Shown here one piece after another: positions 47,277-56,068 of a stretch of DNA of 64,000 nucleotides (its first letter is position 1; each line of letters opens with the position of its first letter). Both the position numbers and the translations under genes were made by a program. Source of the DNA: Streptomyces sp. R33. Its GTDB lineage: Bacteria > Actinomycetota > Actinomycetes > Streptomycetales > Streptomycetaceae. The DNA is taken from positions 434,001-498,000 of the forward strand of contig NZ_CP165727.1 in assembly GCF_041200175.1 (NCBI RefSeq), read 5' to 3'. The notes under the pieces are model-generated. The model did not search any database, had not been told where the DNA came from, and was given only the letters and a program-made list of their open reading frames with translations.

Positions 47277-47795
47277 TCAGCTCTCGGTGTACTGGATGGC
47301 CTCGTGCAGCGCCTGGGGCGCTGAGGGCCGGCCCATGAGGACGCACAGGGTGAACAGGACGTCCTCGAAGGCGCGGCGGGCCTCCGGGTCGGCCGGGGCT
47401 GCGGTCAGACGCAGGCGGGCTTCGAAGAAGCGTCCCACAGCCTTCTCGGCGTCTGTCCGCAGCGGGAGCAGGTAGGGGCCGGAGGCCTGGAATGCGGTGC
47501 CCTGGATACGGCTGGCCTGGACGGCCTCGCGCAGGGCCCGCTCGGCGCGAGCGGGTACCGGTGCGCCGCGGAGGGCTTCACGCATCGCGGCGGCCAGGAC
47601 GGTCTCGGGCAGGCCGGCCTGGGCGGCCGCGGCGGACAGGATGCACTCGGCCTCGTAGGCCGTGGCCGGGGTCGTCGCCATCAGCGTGCCCACCGCCCAC
47701 GGGACTGCCTGGGAGTCACGCACGGCGGGGCCGGGGCTTTCAGGGGCGTGACGGCGACCGGCTTCGGGCCCCGTGAGAGGTATGGACGCGGTCAT
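47277..47795 (-). CDS. ANTAR-like/DUF5133 protein
   Basis: 172 residues from ATG 47795 (MTASIPLTGPEAGRRHAPES). A helical ANTAR-like segment lies at residues ~35-85 (VGTLMATTPATAYEAECILS, AGLPETVLAAAMREAL). The last ~55 residues match the DUF5133 module (ARRAFEDVLFTLCVLMGRPS). DUF5133 proteins occur as small helical proteins in Streptomyces, and ANTAR-like parts can bind RNA hairpins; whether this one does is not known. The ATG has only a weak upstream AAG-type ribosome site. A second DUF5133 gene is at 56460-56690. Confidence 0.75.
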   Translation of the reverse strand: MTASIPLTGPEAGRRHAPESPGPAVRDSQAVPWAVGTLMATTPATAYEAECILSAAAAQAGLPETVLAAAMREALRGAPVPARAERALREAVQASRIQGTAFQASGPYLLPLRTDAEKAVGRFFEARLRLTAAPADPEARRAFEDVLFTLCVLMGRPSAPQALHEAIQYTES

Positions 47796-47824
47796 GGAGA
47801 TCACTTGCTTTCCGGCGGACACGG

Positions 47825-48080
47825 TCAGGTGAGCAGGAAGCGCGTGGCGGTGAGGTGGAGGAGGCGCTCGACGGGACGGCCGGCGGCGGTGACCAGCAAG
47901 GCGCGGGCCGACTCGCAGGGCGGCCAAGAGGTCTTCGCGGCGGACTGCGGCGTTGTCGCAGTCGAACTCGCCGCTCACGCAGACGTGAACCGTCCCCGAC
48001 GGACGGCCGGTCGTCACCCCGATCTCCAGAGCGACGGTTTCCGGGGTGTCCGGCCAGCTGGCGTTCAAGGTCGCGGTCAT
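47825..48080 (-). pseudogene. STAS-like protein, frameshifted
   Basis: ATG 48080 opens MTATLNASWPDTPETVALEI and VHVCVSGEFDCDNAAVRRED, a STAS-like start. After LLAAL the frame must shift to reach ESARALLVTAAGRPVERLLH and LTATRFLLT with a TGA at 47825. The total, 256 bp, is one more than a multiple of three. The segment bearing the usual DSS loop is absent, so there was also an internal deletion. Confidence 0.6.
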
Positions 48081-48445
48081 CACCGCCTCCCCACACGTTC
48101 TGGGGCTGCCACTGCTTCCCATCAGCATCTTCAGCCCCCGACCTACGCACGTCAAGAAATACACGAAAAACAGGACGTATATACCAAATCGGCGCATGCC
48201 GGACAGGGCGCTGGGGGGTGCCTGCGGCGCCCGGGGGCATTCAGCGCCTGCGGGCGCGGCCCCGCCCGCAACTGACCGGGCCATCCCCCTCGTGCAGCGG
48301 AGGGCGCCCCGCGGCCGCGTCGAAAGAGGCGTGGCCGTCCGGCAGAGGTGCCGCGTCGCGCCGTGCGCGGCGGCACCGCGCAGTTTGGAGAACGAGCCCC
48401 GGGGCACACGGCGTAGCGTCACGCTGGGCCACATCGGGAGGGCGT
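48081..48445. other. Gene-free stretch
   Basis: It contains an AT-richer patch around 48160-48190 and no recognisable gene. It probably holds promoters for the flanking genes. Confidence 0.3.
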
Positions 48446-48592
48446 ATGTCCGGACTATTCGCAAAGATCAAGCAGTTCAGTCGCAGCCCGCAGGGTCAGC
48501 GGACGATCGCTTCGGTGCGGCGTGCGGCTTCCGACCCGCGCAAGCGGGAACAGGCCCGCGGAATGTTCAGGCGCCTTCGAGGCAGGCGCTGA
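48446..48592 (+). CDS. Small basic protein, hypothetical
   Basis: A 48-residue gene from ATG 48446 with GGGAGGG upstream: MSGLFAKIKQFSRSPQGQRT, then RRAASDPRKREQARGMFRRL. About a third of its residues are Arg/Lys, as in small DNA- or ribosome-associated proteins; no membrane segment. The strong ribosome site and clean start and stop support it as real. I recall similar short basic proteins in Streptomyces without known function. Confidence 0.65.
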   Translation: MSGLFAKIKQFSRSPQGQRTIASVRRAASDPRKREQARGMFRRLRGRR

Positions 48593-48782
48593 CCTCGGCG
48601 GCCTCGCCCTCATTCGGCGTCGAACCATAAGCGGCCCTGCATGGCTGGGCCGCCGAGCATGTCCCGAAGTTCTTCGACGACTTGCGCACATGACGCTGCG
48701 CGCCCACGCGGAGGCCCCGTCGCTCGCACACCCCGGGCGGGGCGTTCGCGTCAGCGCAACCAGCCCTCACCGCGGCCCGCCC

Positions 48783-49217
48783 TCATGCGTCGGCTCCCCC
48801 TTCGGCGACGGAGGGAGTCTCCTTGAGGGCTTCGGCTCCCAGGGCCCGGACCTCGGCCAGCAGCCGGGCGTTGGTGATGCCCTTGACGAGGTATCCCGCG
48901 ACGCCGACGACAGCCATCTCGGTGCGCGGGCCCTGGTCCCCGTATGCGGAGAACGCCAGGATGCGGACGCCGGGAACGGCGCGGAGGATCTGCTCGGCGG
49001 TGTACGGGCCGCCGCCGGGGAAGCGCACGTCGAGCACCACGACGTGCGGCCTTTGGGCGGTGGCGAGCCGGATCGCCTCGTCGGCGTTGGCCGCACTGCC
49101 GGCCAGGGCGAGGTCGGGCTGGGACCCGACGACCTCTGCCAGCGCCGCGCGCAGCATGTCGTTGTCGTCGCAGAGCAGCACCCGCAGGGGACCGCTGGGC
49201 GCGGCCGGCGGGGTCAC
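48783..49217 (-). CDS. Stand-alone receiver-domain response regulator
   Basis: 144 residues from GTG 49217, overlapping the kinase stop by 4 bp. The receiver is complete: LRVLLCDDNDMLRAALAEVV, phosphoacceptor Asp in VVVLDVRFPGGG and Lys in YLVKGITNARLLAEVRAL. No output domain follows; the end LKETPSVAEGGADA is unstructured. Single-domain receivers usually act as phosphate sinks or by protein contact. It is the last gene of the STAS, LuxR regulator, PAS-kinase, receiver operon. Confidence 0.88.
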   Translation of the reverse strand: MTPPAAPSGPLRVLLCDDNDMLRAALAEVVGSQPDLALAGSAANADEAIRLATAQRPHVVVLDVRFPGGGPYTAEQILRAVPGVRILAFSAYGDQGPRTEMAVVGVAGYLVKGITNARLLAEVRALGAEALKETPSVAEGGADA

Positions 49218-50356
49218 GACAGCCCCTGGGGGGCGATCAGGGAGTCGAAGCTCCTGACGGGTGCACCGGGCAGCGGTTCGTCCAGCTCGCCCGTCGGCAG
49301 GTCGGGCACCCAGAACTCCACGGTCGTGCCGGTACCGGGCTCGCTGCGCAGTGTCCACCAGCCGCCGGCGGTCTCGGCCCGCTCCCGCATCTCCATCAGC
49401 CCGAAGTGCTCCTGCAGCCTGTGGGCGCCCGCCGCGTGGCCGGTGCCGTCGTCGGCCACTTGGACCTGCAGCCCCTGGTTCTCGGTGGTGACGCTGACCC
49501 GTACGGTTCGCGCTCGGGCGTGTTTGCGCACGTTCAGCAGTGCCTCCTGCACGATGCGGAAGATGGTGATCGCGGTCTCGGGGGCCGGTTCCTTTTCCAT
49601 GTCGTGTTCCAGGGTGGGCTCAAGACCCCAGCTCCCGGCCACCACGTCGTTGAGGTGCTGGGAGAGCGACTCGATCAAGCCGTGCCGGTCGATGCCGGGC
49701 GGCTGGAGCCGGAAGGTGAGGTTGCGCAGGCGGCTCACCGCCTCGCGCACCGACGCGTCCAGCAGGGAGAGTTCACGCGCGTAGGGCTCGCCGACCTGGT
49801 CGGCGAGGAGCTGTAGACGCATGCCGACGGCGACCATGGCCTGGATGGAGTCGTCGTGCACGTCCCAGGCGATGCGACGGCGTTCCAACTCCTGGGCCTG
49901 GACGAGGTGGGTGAACAGGCGGCGGCGTTCGGTGAGCGCCTGCTCGGCGGCGCGGCGCTCGGTCATGTCCCGCGTGACCTTGCCGAAGCCGCGCAGTTCC
50001 CCGGACTCGTCGAAGAGGGGGGTGATCACCACGTTGGCCCAGAAGCGGGAGCCGTCCTTGCGGATGCGCCAGCCCTCGTCCTCCAGCCGGCCGTCGGCGA
50101 TGGCCGTTTCAAGTTCCTTGTGGGGCTTGCGGGCAGCGATGTCCTCGGGCGGGTAGAAGACCGAGAAGTGTTGGCCGATGATGTCTGCGGCACGGAAACC
50201 CTTGATCCGCTCGGCTCCGGCGTTCCAGCTGGAGACGTGGCCTCCGGGGTCGAGCATGAAGATGCCGTAGTCGAGGACGCTCGTGACCAGCAGGGTGAAC
50301 GCCGTCTCGGTCGGAGCGAGGGCGCCACTTCGTTCGGCGCGGTCGTCACGGTTCAT
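49214..50356 (-). CDS. PAS-domain sensor histidine kinase
   Basis: 380 residues. One PAS domain (~15-130): SVLDYGIFMLDPGGHVSSWN, GFRAADIIGQHFSVFYPPED and GWRIRKDGSRFWANVVITPL. HisKA_3 follows, with the phospho-His in RRRIAWDVHDDSIQAMVAVG, then HATPase motifs (QEALLNVRKHARARTVRVSV, DDGTGHAAGA, FGLMEMRERA). It has no membrane helices, so it is cytoplasmic and may bind haem, flavin or a small ligand in PAS. It overlaps the LuxR regulator by 4 bp and the receiver by 4 bp. The partner is likely the LuxR regulator, with the receiver as second acceptor. Confidence 0.9.
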   Translation of the reverse strand: MNRDDRAERSGALAPTETAFTLLVTSVLDYGIFMLDPGGHVSSWNAGAERIKGFRAADIIGQHFSVFYPPEDIAARKPHKELETAIADGRLEDEGWRIRKDGSRFWANVVITPLFDESGELRGFGKVTRDMTERRAAEQALTERRRLFTHLVQAQELERRRIAWDVHDDSIQAMVAVGMRLQLLADQVGEPYARELSLLDASVREAVSRLRNLTFRLQPPGIDRHGLIESLSQHLNDVVAGSWGLEPTLEHDMEKEPAPETAITIFRIVQEALLNVRKHARARTVRVSVTTENQGLQVQVADDGTGHAAGAHRLQEHFGLMEMRERAETAGGWWTLRSEPGTGTTVEFWVPDLPTGELDEPLPGAPVRSFDSLIAPQGLS

Positions 50357-51036
50357 GGGAGAAGGCCCTCACGGCGTGCCACGGCGACCGCCTCCAGTTG
50401 GGAGCGCGCGCCGAGCTTCTCCAGGACCCGCTGGACGTGGTTCCTGGCGGTGTTGAGGGCGACGCCCAGCCGCTGACCGATCTCGGCTGTGCCCAGGCCG
50501 TCGCCGAGCAGGCAGAGGGTCTCGCGCTCGCGCGGGGTGAGGGTCGCGCCCAAGTCGACGGTCCTGCCGGCCAGCCGGTCCAGCGCTCCGCTGAGCAGTC
50601 CCTTGCTGAAGGCCACTTCACCCGCCGCCACCAGGCGTACGCCGTCCTGGAGCTCGCGTAGGTTGTCGACCTTGAGGATGAGTCCCGAGCCACCGGCCTC
50701 GGCGACGTGGGCGGCCACCGCCGGTGTGCCTTCGCCGGTCAGCACCAGTACCCGGGTGCCGGGTGCGGCGGCCTTGAGCGCGGTGATGGCGGCAATGCCG
50801 TCGCCGTCGGGCAGTCGCCGGTCCAGCACCACCACGGCGGGACGCAGCCGGGCCGCGTCGGCCAGCGCGTCCTTCAAGCACAGGCTACGGCCGACCACCT
50901 CCAGGTCGTGGGTGCGGTCAAGGGCGAGCCGGATCGCCTCGGCCACCATGTCGTGGTCCTCGACGAGCAGGATGGTGATGCGTCCCCCGGCGGTGCGCGG
51001 CACGGTATCCGCTGTGGTCCGCGGTGTCGAAGGCAT
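50353..51036 (-). CDS. NarL/LuxR-family response regulator
   Basis: 227 residues from ATG 51036, which shares bases with the STAS stop. Receiver: ITILLVEDHDMVAEAIRLAL, Asp in VVVLDRRLPDGDG, and Lys in GLILKVDNLRELQDG. LuxR HTH: LTPRERETLCLLGDGLGTAE and GVALNTARNHVQRVLEKLGA. It is translationally coupled to both the STAS gene upstream and the kinase downstream. Confidence 0.92.
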   Translation of the reverse strand: MPSTPRTTADTVPRTAGGRITILLVEDHDMVAEAIRLALDRTHDLEVVGRSLCLKDALADAARLRPAVVVLDRRLPDGDGIAAITALKAAAPGTRVLVLTGEGTPAVAAHVAEAGGSGLILKVDNLRELQDGVRLVAAGEVAFSKGLLSGALDRLAGRTVDLGATLTPRERETLCLLGDGLGTAEIGQRLGVALNTARNHVQRVLEKLGARSQLEAVAVARREGLLP

Positions 51037-51380
51037 CACAGGGTCCTCGGTGGTAGACGCGGCACGCCGCCGGCGAACAGCTCGTCGACGCCAGTGAGAG
51101 CGAACAGTCGGGCGACCTGCGTGCGGGCGCCCTCCAAGCGCAGCTCGGTGCCGATCTTATCCGCTGTGGCCTTGGCCTCAAGCAGCACGTTGAGCCCCGC
51201 ACAGTCGCAGAACCGCAGGCCCGACAGGTCGAGCACGACGCGGTCGGGCCGCCGCGCGAAGCAGTCGTCGACGGCGGCGAGCAACTGCGCGGTACCGTCC
51301 AGGTCCAACGCGCCGACCAGCCGCAGCCCTGCCACATTGGCGTCGAGTGCGGTGCTGACCTGGAACACCGGGCCGGTCAC
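51036..51380 (-). CDS. STAS-domain anti-sigma factor antagonist
   Basis: 114 residues from GTG 51380 (VTGPVFQVSTALDANVAGLR), with AGAGAAG upstream; a GTG at 51485 would add a poorly conserved leader. The STAS core is LRLVGALDLDGTAQLLAAVD, then RVVLDLSGLRFCDCAGLNVL. The usual Asp-Ser is Asp-Cys here (CDCAGLN), so the phosphorylatable Ser is replaced and this antagonist may be insensitive to kinase inactivation. It heads the operon that leads to the LuxR regulator, PAS kinase and receiver. Confidence 0.82.
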   Translation of the reverse strand: MTGPVFQVSTALDANVAGLRLVGALDLDGTAQLLAAVDDCFARRPDRVVLDLSGLRFCDCAGLNVLLEAKATADKIGTELRLEGARTQVARLFALTGVDELFAGGVPRLPPRTL

Positions 51381-51669
51381 GTTGCGTCTTCTCTCATGGT
51401 GCAGCCCCCAGCCTGGGTAATGAGCACCAGCCAAGGATAGTGAATCTGCACTAGAAGAAAACCCGTTCTCCTGACGGGTCACCATCTCGTGGCCGGATTC
51501 GGCCTGAAAGCGCGCGACGGCAGGCGGCGCGAACCCGTGAACATTTCAATCGGGCTGGGTACCCTGCTGTTGGGGAAAGCGCCAAGGGACAGGGCCCCGA
51601 CAGCCCTTCGGGCTACCGGGCAGCGGTGGGGTACCCGAGCCGTAGGCATTCAGTGGAAGGGGGGTGGGG

Positions 51670-52083
51670 ATGGAGCTCCCGTCGGCCATTCCGCACGACG
51701 CCCGTCATGCGGAGGAGTGCCTGGACTTCGACGGCGCGCCCGGCTGCATCGCCGAAGCACGGGAAGCCGCCGTCGCCTTCCTTCGCCACCACTCCCCGCC
51801 CGCGCGCAGCACCTTTCACGATGACGTCCTGCTGGTCGTCTCCGAACTGGTGACCAACGCCGTCCGCCACGCTCCCGGCCCCTTCGTCCTGGAACTCGGC
51901 CTGGTTCCTGGCGGGATCGAGATCACCGTGCGGGACACGAGCCCACGCCGCCCGTACTCCCGGACTCCCGACCGGACCGGCGGTCGCGGGTGGGGCATCG
52001 TCCAGGCCCTCGCACGCCGGGTGCGCGTCGTCGCCCGCCACGATGGCGACGGCAAGGCCGTTCACGCAGAGCTGATCTGGTAG
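51670..52083 (+). CDS. RsbW-like ATP-binding anti-sigma/serine kinase
   Basis: 137 residues from ATG 51670 (MELPSAIPHDARHAEECLDF), preceded by GGAAGG. The GHKL ATPase core is VLLVVSELVTNAVRHAPGPF (N box), EITVRDTSPRRP (G1) and GGRGWGIVQALARRVRV (G2). Such small ATPases bind sigma factors or phosphorylate STAS antagonists. It faces away from the STAS operon across 290 bp and is the obvious partner-switching partner; pairing is inference. Confidence 0.88.
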   Translation: MELPSAIPHDARHAEECLDFDGAPGCIAEAREAAVAFLRHHSPPARSTFHDDVLLVVSELVTNAVRHAPGPFVLELGLVPGGIEITVRDTSPRRPYSRTPDRTGGRGWGIVQALARRVRVVARHDGDGKAVHAELIW

Positions 52084-52462
52084 TCCCAGGCCCTGTGACG
52101 GACCGGAATGCCGGTCAGGGCGGGGGTGGCGGTCACGCGTGGGACTGAGCGCGTGACCACCCGCTGCCTGCCCGGCGCCTGGCGCTCGCTCGTCCTGGCA
52201 GGACTGCCGGAGTTGGGACACGCATGCGGGCACAGCCGGGCGCGCATCCGAATCCGATCACACCCCCGCGTTCGCACGAGCGGCCGGCTCGGGTCAGGGC
52301 CGCCCGGTGATGCCGGTGGCCGCCGAGGCTATGGCCTGCACGGGGGCCGAAGTCCTCACCGACGCCGCGCTGTCCGCCCGGGCAGGGGCCCGGCTGCGCA
52401 TGAAGGCGGCCGCAGGGCTCTGACCCCGAGCCGGTCGCGGTGGTACCTCGTCGTCGCCTGTG
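52084..52462. other. Gene-free stretch with a fragment
   Basis: A plus-strand tail MPVAAEAMACTGAEVLTDAA, LSARAGARLRMKAAAGL ends in TGA at about 52424. Its start lacks a ribosome site and it could be the end of a lost enzyme gene. Confidence 0.3.
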
Positions 52463-53929
52463 TCAGTCCTCGCGAAGCACCCGGACGCTTTCGACGTTCG
52501 TGTCGACCGCGTCCGGGACGACCATGCCGGCCTCGACTCCGGAGCGGAGGTAGCGCAGTACGTCCTTGGTGAGGCGTTCGCCGGGCAGCGCCGCCGGTAT
52601 GCCCGGAGGGTAGGGGGTCAGCATCTCGGAGGCGATCCTTCCGTCCGCCTTCTCCCAGGGCACCTGCTCGGTCGCACCGAAGAAGGCATCGCGCGGCAGG
52701 ACCGCCTGTTCCAGCCTCAGCCGGGAGGACGGCGGGACGTGAACGGGCTGTCCCGTGCGCAGTTCGCCGGCGTGCGCGGCCAGGTCGGTCAGGGCCGTCA
52801 GCAGGGTCTCGGCCGTGCTGTCGTCGTCGGCGTGGGTGAACTGCGCGCTGATGCGGCGATGGTCGCCGATGTGGAGGTTGATCCGGTGGTTCTCCCGCAG
52901 CCAGTCAGCGGCCCGGTAGCCGGTGACCTCCCACGCGCTGACGTCGATGACGATCTGCAGGAGGTCGATGTCCGCTGCCTTGCCGGGCCCGCAGAAGTCC
53001 TCACGGCCGTGCACCTGCATGCCGTCGATGCGGGAGATGCGGGTGCGGACCTGTTCGGCCAGGGCGAGTGCGTCGTCGTAGAGGACCCTTCCCTGTTCGA
53101 CCATCTGCCGACGCCATCCGTCCAGGGCCGCGTACATGAGGACGGAGGGGCTGGTGGTGCCGAGCAGGTCCTCGCGGCTCTTGAGCACCTCGGGTTTGAT
53201 CAGATCGCCCTGGAGGTGGAAGACGGAACTCTGTTCCAGGCCGGACCCCATTTTGTGGACGGAGGTGACGCACACGTCGGCGCCGGCGTCCATGGCCCAG
53301 GTCGGCAGGTCGGGGTGGAAGGGCAGGTGGGCGCCCCATGCCTCGTCGACGACCAGGGGACGCCCGCGCTCGTGGCAGACCTCGGCGATGGCGGCGAGGT
53401 CCGAGCAGGTGCCGTAGGGGGTCGGCGTGGTCACCAGCGCTCCGCGGGCGTCGGGATGCTCGGCGAAGGCCGCCTCGAAGGCCTCGGCGGACGGCGGGTG
53501 GGCGAGGTGGCGTTCGGCGTCCCACTGCGGGTCGACCCAGACGGGGCGGATGCCCGAGAGGATCAGGCCCGAGACGACGGACTTGTGGGCGTCCCGCCCC
53601 ACCAGCAGTTTCTCGTGCGGGCCGGCTACGGACAGCATCGCCGACTTCACCGACAGGGAGCTGCCACAGGTGGAGAAGAAGGCCCGGTCGGCGCCGACCG
53701 CCTCAGCCATCAGGGCCTGGGCCGCCTCCAGCACGGCGTGGGAGGACGTACGGTCGTCCAGCCCGCTGGTGGCCAGCACGTCGGAGCGGAACACCGCGTC
53801 ACCGAGCACGGCGCGTACGCGGGGGTCAGTACCCCTGCCCTGCTTGTGACCCGGAGGCGTGAACGGTGTCTGCCCGCCGGCGTGGTAGGCGGCCAATGCC
53901 TCGAGGACCGGTGCCTTCGACTGGTTCAT
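52463..53929 (-). CDS. PLP-dependent Orn/Lys/Arg decarboxylase-family protein
   Basis: 488 residues from ATG 53929 (MNQSKAPVLEALAAYHAGGQ). Fold-type I motifs are FTPPGHKQGRGTDPRV, FSTCGSSLSVKSAML, RPLVVDEAWGAHLPFHPDLP and the PLP Lys in CVTSVHKMGSGLEQSSVFHL. The C-terminal part ends PWEKADGRIASEMLTPYPPG and IPAALPGERLTKDVLRYL, as in arginine/lysine/ornithine decarboxylases. It would make a polyamine or diamine from a basic amino acid, but the substrate cannot be read off. It is larger than an aminotransferase and smaller than enterobacterial forms. No operon partner is visible. Confidence 0.92.
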   Translation of the reverse strand: MNQSKAPVLEALAAYHAGGQTPFTPPGHKQGRGTDPRVRAVLGDAVFRSDVLATSGLDDRTSSHAVLEAAQALMAEAVGADRAFFSTCGSSLSVKSAMLSVAGPHEKLLVGRDAHKSVVSGLILSGIRPVWVDPQWDAERHLAHPPSAEAFEAAFAEHPDARGALVTTPTPYGTCSDLAAIAEVCHERGRPLVVDEAWGAHLPFHPDLPTWAMDAGADVCVTSVHKMGSGLEQSSVFHLQGDLIKPEVLKSREDLLGTTSPSVLMYAALDGWRRQMVEQGRVLYDDALALAEQVRTRISRIDGMQVHGREDFCGPGKAADIDLLQIVIDVSAWEVTGYRAADWLRENHRINLHIGDHRRISAQFTHADDDSTAETLLTALTDLAAHAGELRTGQPVHVPPSSRLRLEQAVLPRDAFFGATEQVPWEKADGRIASEMLTPYPPGIPAALPGERLTKDVLRYLRSGVEAGMVVPDAVDTNVESVRVLRED

Positions 53930-54012
53930 GCTCCTCGCCTGCCCGGCCGCAGCCAGTGAAAAACAGCCCGCCGACGGCGAGGCCGACCGGCTCGTAGGGA
54001 CCGTGCAGGCCT

Positions 54013-54180
54013 TCATCGGCGACGCCCACGGCTACGACGCACCAGCACGAGCGCGACGATCACAGCGCCCGCGACGACGAGGAGCGGCGTGCGGTTGGCG
54101 CGCGCGACCGTCGCGGCCTGGCCGGCCCTTTCCAGCAACGGCTCGGGGGCCTTGTCCGCCAGGAGCTCTGCGCGGCGACG
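54013..54180 (-). pseudogene. DUF3618-like protein fragment
   Basis: The minus-strand frame ends RAELLADKAPEPLLERAGQA, ATVARANRTPLLVVAGAVIV and ALVLVRRSRGRRR. This is the C-terminal half of the DUF3618 family: an amphipathic stretch then one membrane helix and a basic tail. The N-terminal half is missing, and no ATG, GTG or ribosome site opens the visible frame. Confidence 0.6.
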
Positions 54181-54395
54181 GGCCCCGCAGCGACCCCGAT
54201 GGTCGATAGGGCCACGCAGCGTAAGGCAGTCTCCCCACTTGTATCGGGCCCGACAGAACTCCGGCGGAACTTCATCACGGGCTACCGGGGAATACGGGCG
54301 GGTCTCCTTCCCGGCCAGCAGGATGGGAAACAAACACGAATCGAATACATGTCCCGGTTGCAGTCGGGCAGGTGACGCTTCGGAGGTTGATAACC

Positions 54396-54557
54396 ATGGT
54401 TCCCCTGCTTCTCGTTCTCCTGCTGGTCCTGATCCTCTTCGGTGCGGGTTTCGCGTTGAAGATACTCTGGTGGGTGGCCATCGCGGTCCTGATTCTGTGG
54501 CTGATCGGTTTCGTCGCCCGACCGAAGGGTGGTAGCGGCCGCTGGTATCGCTGGTAG
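54396..54557 (+). CDS. Small hydrophobic membrane protein
   Basis: A 53-residue protein from ATG 54396 (MVPLLLVLLLVLILFGAGFA), with GGAGG nine bases upstream. Two membrane segments (residues ~2-18 and ~24-42) and a polar end PKGGSGRWYRW. This is the widespread Streptomyces hydrophobic protein family, of unknown function and often near stress genes. It is followed at 54588 by a perfect 18-bp terminator hairpin. Confidence 0.8.
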   Translation: MVPLLLVLLLVLILFGAGFALKILWWVAIAVLILWLIGFVARPKGGSGRWYRW

Positions 54558-54587
54558 CCGTACGACAACAGCGCAGTTCCGACACTG

Positions 54588-54638
54588 CATGGCGGTGGCC
54601 GGTCACCCCCTTCCCGGGCTTGACCGGCCACCGCCATG
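54588..54638. terminator. Perfect 18-bp terminator hairpin
   Basis: CATGGCGGTGGCCGGTCA at 54588-54605 pairs exactly with 54621-54638 around a 15-base loop, 31 bp after the small membrane-protein gene. Confidence 0.8.
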
Positions 54639-54787
54639 TCGCATCGGAAAGTTCTCGTGAACTCGTAAGCACTGAACGCAGATATCGAGAGAACGCCCCC
54701 GAGTTCCAGTTCCACCGGGACACGTACTCGGCGGTGCCGGGTACCGGGAGGAGCTGGTCACGTACTACGGCCGCAGCCCAATGAGAT

Positions 54788-56068
54788 TCAACCGCCCTCG
54801 AATTGGAAGGCCTGAGCCAACGCGGCTTCGTGTTCCTCCACGGCTCCAGTACTCCTGGCGATCACCGCGTACCGCCAGGAGTGCCCGTCGGGCGGCGCGT
54901 CCGCATAGAGGACCACACCCTCGCCACGCTCCACATCGAACGCAAGGCGGGATGCGCGCAGCCGGGCAAGGGCTCCTTCGAAACCCATGGGGCTCCGCGT
55001 CCAGCCCTTCGACACCGACCATGCCGGATCCGGGTTGGCCGATCCCGCAGTCAACCGGGTGACCATGGTGTGCGGTGTGGTGGTGGCCGTACGGCGGATG
55101 TTGCTTTCGCTCGCGTACGCGGCGCCGCCCTCGTCCACCAACGCATCGAGTCCGAAGGGACCCACGTAGCCGTGGTCGGCCAGGTAGCGTCCCAGGGCCG
55201 TCCCCCACTCCTCGAGCTCGTCGGCCACATGTGCGAAGGACGGCGGAAGCGGGGAAGCGTACCCGGTGAAGGAGCCCTGAGCCGTACGCATCACTCCGCT
55301 GAAGAGCGCGTGTGCCCCGGAGGTGGTGACCTCCAGCTGGATGCTGACCGATTCGGCGACGTCGAGGCACTCCTCCACCACCCACATGCCCTCGGGTCCG
55401 CCGACGGTCTCGAGCGCCAGGATCGCCCCGCTGCTCAGGTCGTCACGGGACACGAAGCGCATCCCGTGCCCTCCTGCCGAGCGATCGGGCTTCACCACTA
55501 CGCGCTCGTGGTCCCGCAGAAGCTCGCGGGCCACGCCTTCGACCTCCAGGCGTCGGCACACCCGTCCCGTCGGCAGCCGCATGCCCAGTTGCGCGGCCGT
55601 TTCGCGGAATCCGGTCTTCGTGTTGAGCAGCATGGTCATCTTCAGAGCGGCCTCGGCGGCCTCGATCGTGGGGTACGGATGGACCGCGAGGCGGATCTCC
55701 CGGGCGAACTCGATCGTCGACGCGTCCAACGCCGTCGGCAGCAGCGCCGCACCCCGGTCTCCGGCGAGTGCCCGGACGTGCTCGACGAGTCCGGCCTCGC
55801 GCACCGCCTGCGCCAGCGGGACGGCGCCGGCAGGGGGCACCTCGACGACCGCCACCGTTTCCGGGGAAACCCCTGTCAGGCCGTACACGTAACGCAAGAA
55901 CTCCGGGCTCAGGGGCACGGGAGTGACCAGTACGTCCCCCGGCCGGAGCAGCCATGCCTTCCGCGGCGCCTGCTGGGCCCACTGCATCAGGATCTGCCCC
56001 TCGTTGAGATCCACCGCCAGGTCCGAGAGGAAGTTCGCGAACACAACGATCGGGCCCGTCTCAGTCAC
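54788..56068 (-). CDS. PGM1-related ATP-grasp peptide ligase
   Basis: 426 residues from GTG 56068 (VTETGPIVVFANFLSDLAVD). A pre-ATP-grasp domain (residues 1-155) is followed by LLNTKTGFRETAAQLGMRLP and VARELLRDHERVVVKPDRSA with GGHGMRFV (ATP-binding loop), SVSIQLEVTTSGAHALFSGV and GPFGLDALVDEGG, with AYASESNIRRTATTTPHTMV as metal/ATP motif. This architecture matches peptide ligase PGM1 of the pheganomycin pathway, where a non-ribosomal-type amino acid is joined to a ribosomal peptide (established). The start overlaps the small peptide gene stop by 4 bp (GTGA), strong evidence for functional coupling. The product is unknown. Confidence 0.85.
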   Translation of the reverse strand: MTETGPIVVFANFLSDLAVDLNEGQILMQWAQQAPRKAWLLRPGDVLVTPVPLSPEFLRYVYGLTGVSPETVAVVEVPPAGAVPLAQAVREAGLVEHVRALAGDRGAALLPTALDASTIEFAREIRLAVHPYPTIEAAEAALKMTMLLNTKTGFRETAAQLGMRLPTGRVCRRLEVEGVARELLRDHERVVVKPDRSAGGHGMRFVSRDDLSSGAILALETVGGPEGMWVVEECLDVAESVSIQLEVTTSGAHALFSGVMRTAQGSFTGYASPLPPSFAHVADELEEWGTALGRYLADHGYVGPFGLDALVDEGGAAYASESNIRRTATTTPHTMVTRLTAGSANPDPAWSVSKGWTRSPMGFEGALARLRASRLAFDVERGEGVVLYADAPPDGHSWRYAVIARSTGAVEEHEAALAQAFQFEGG

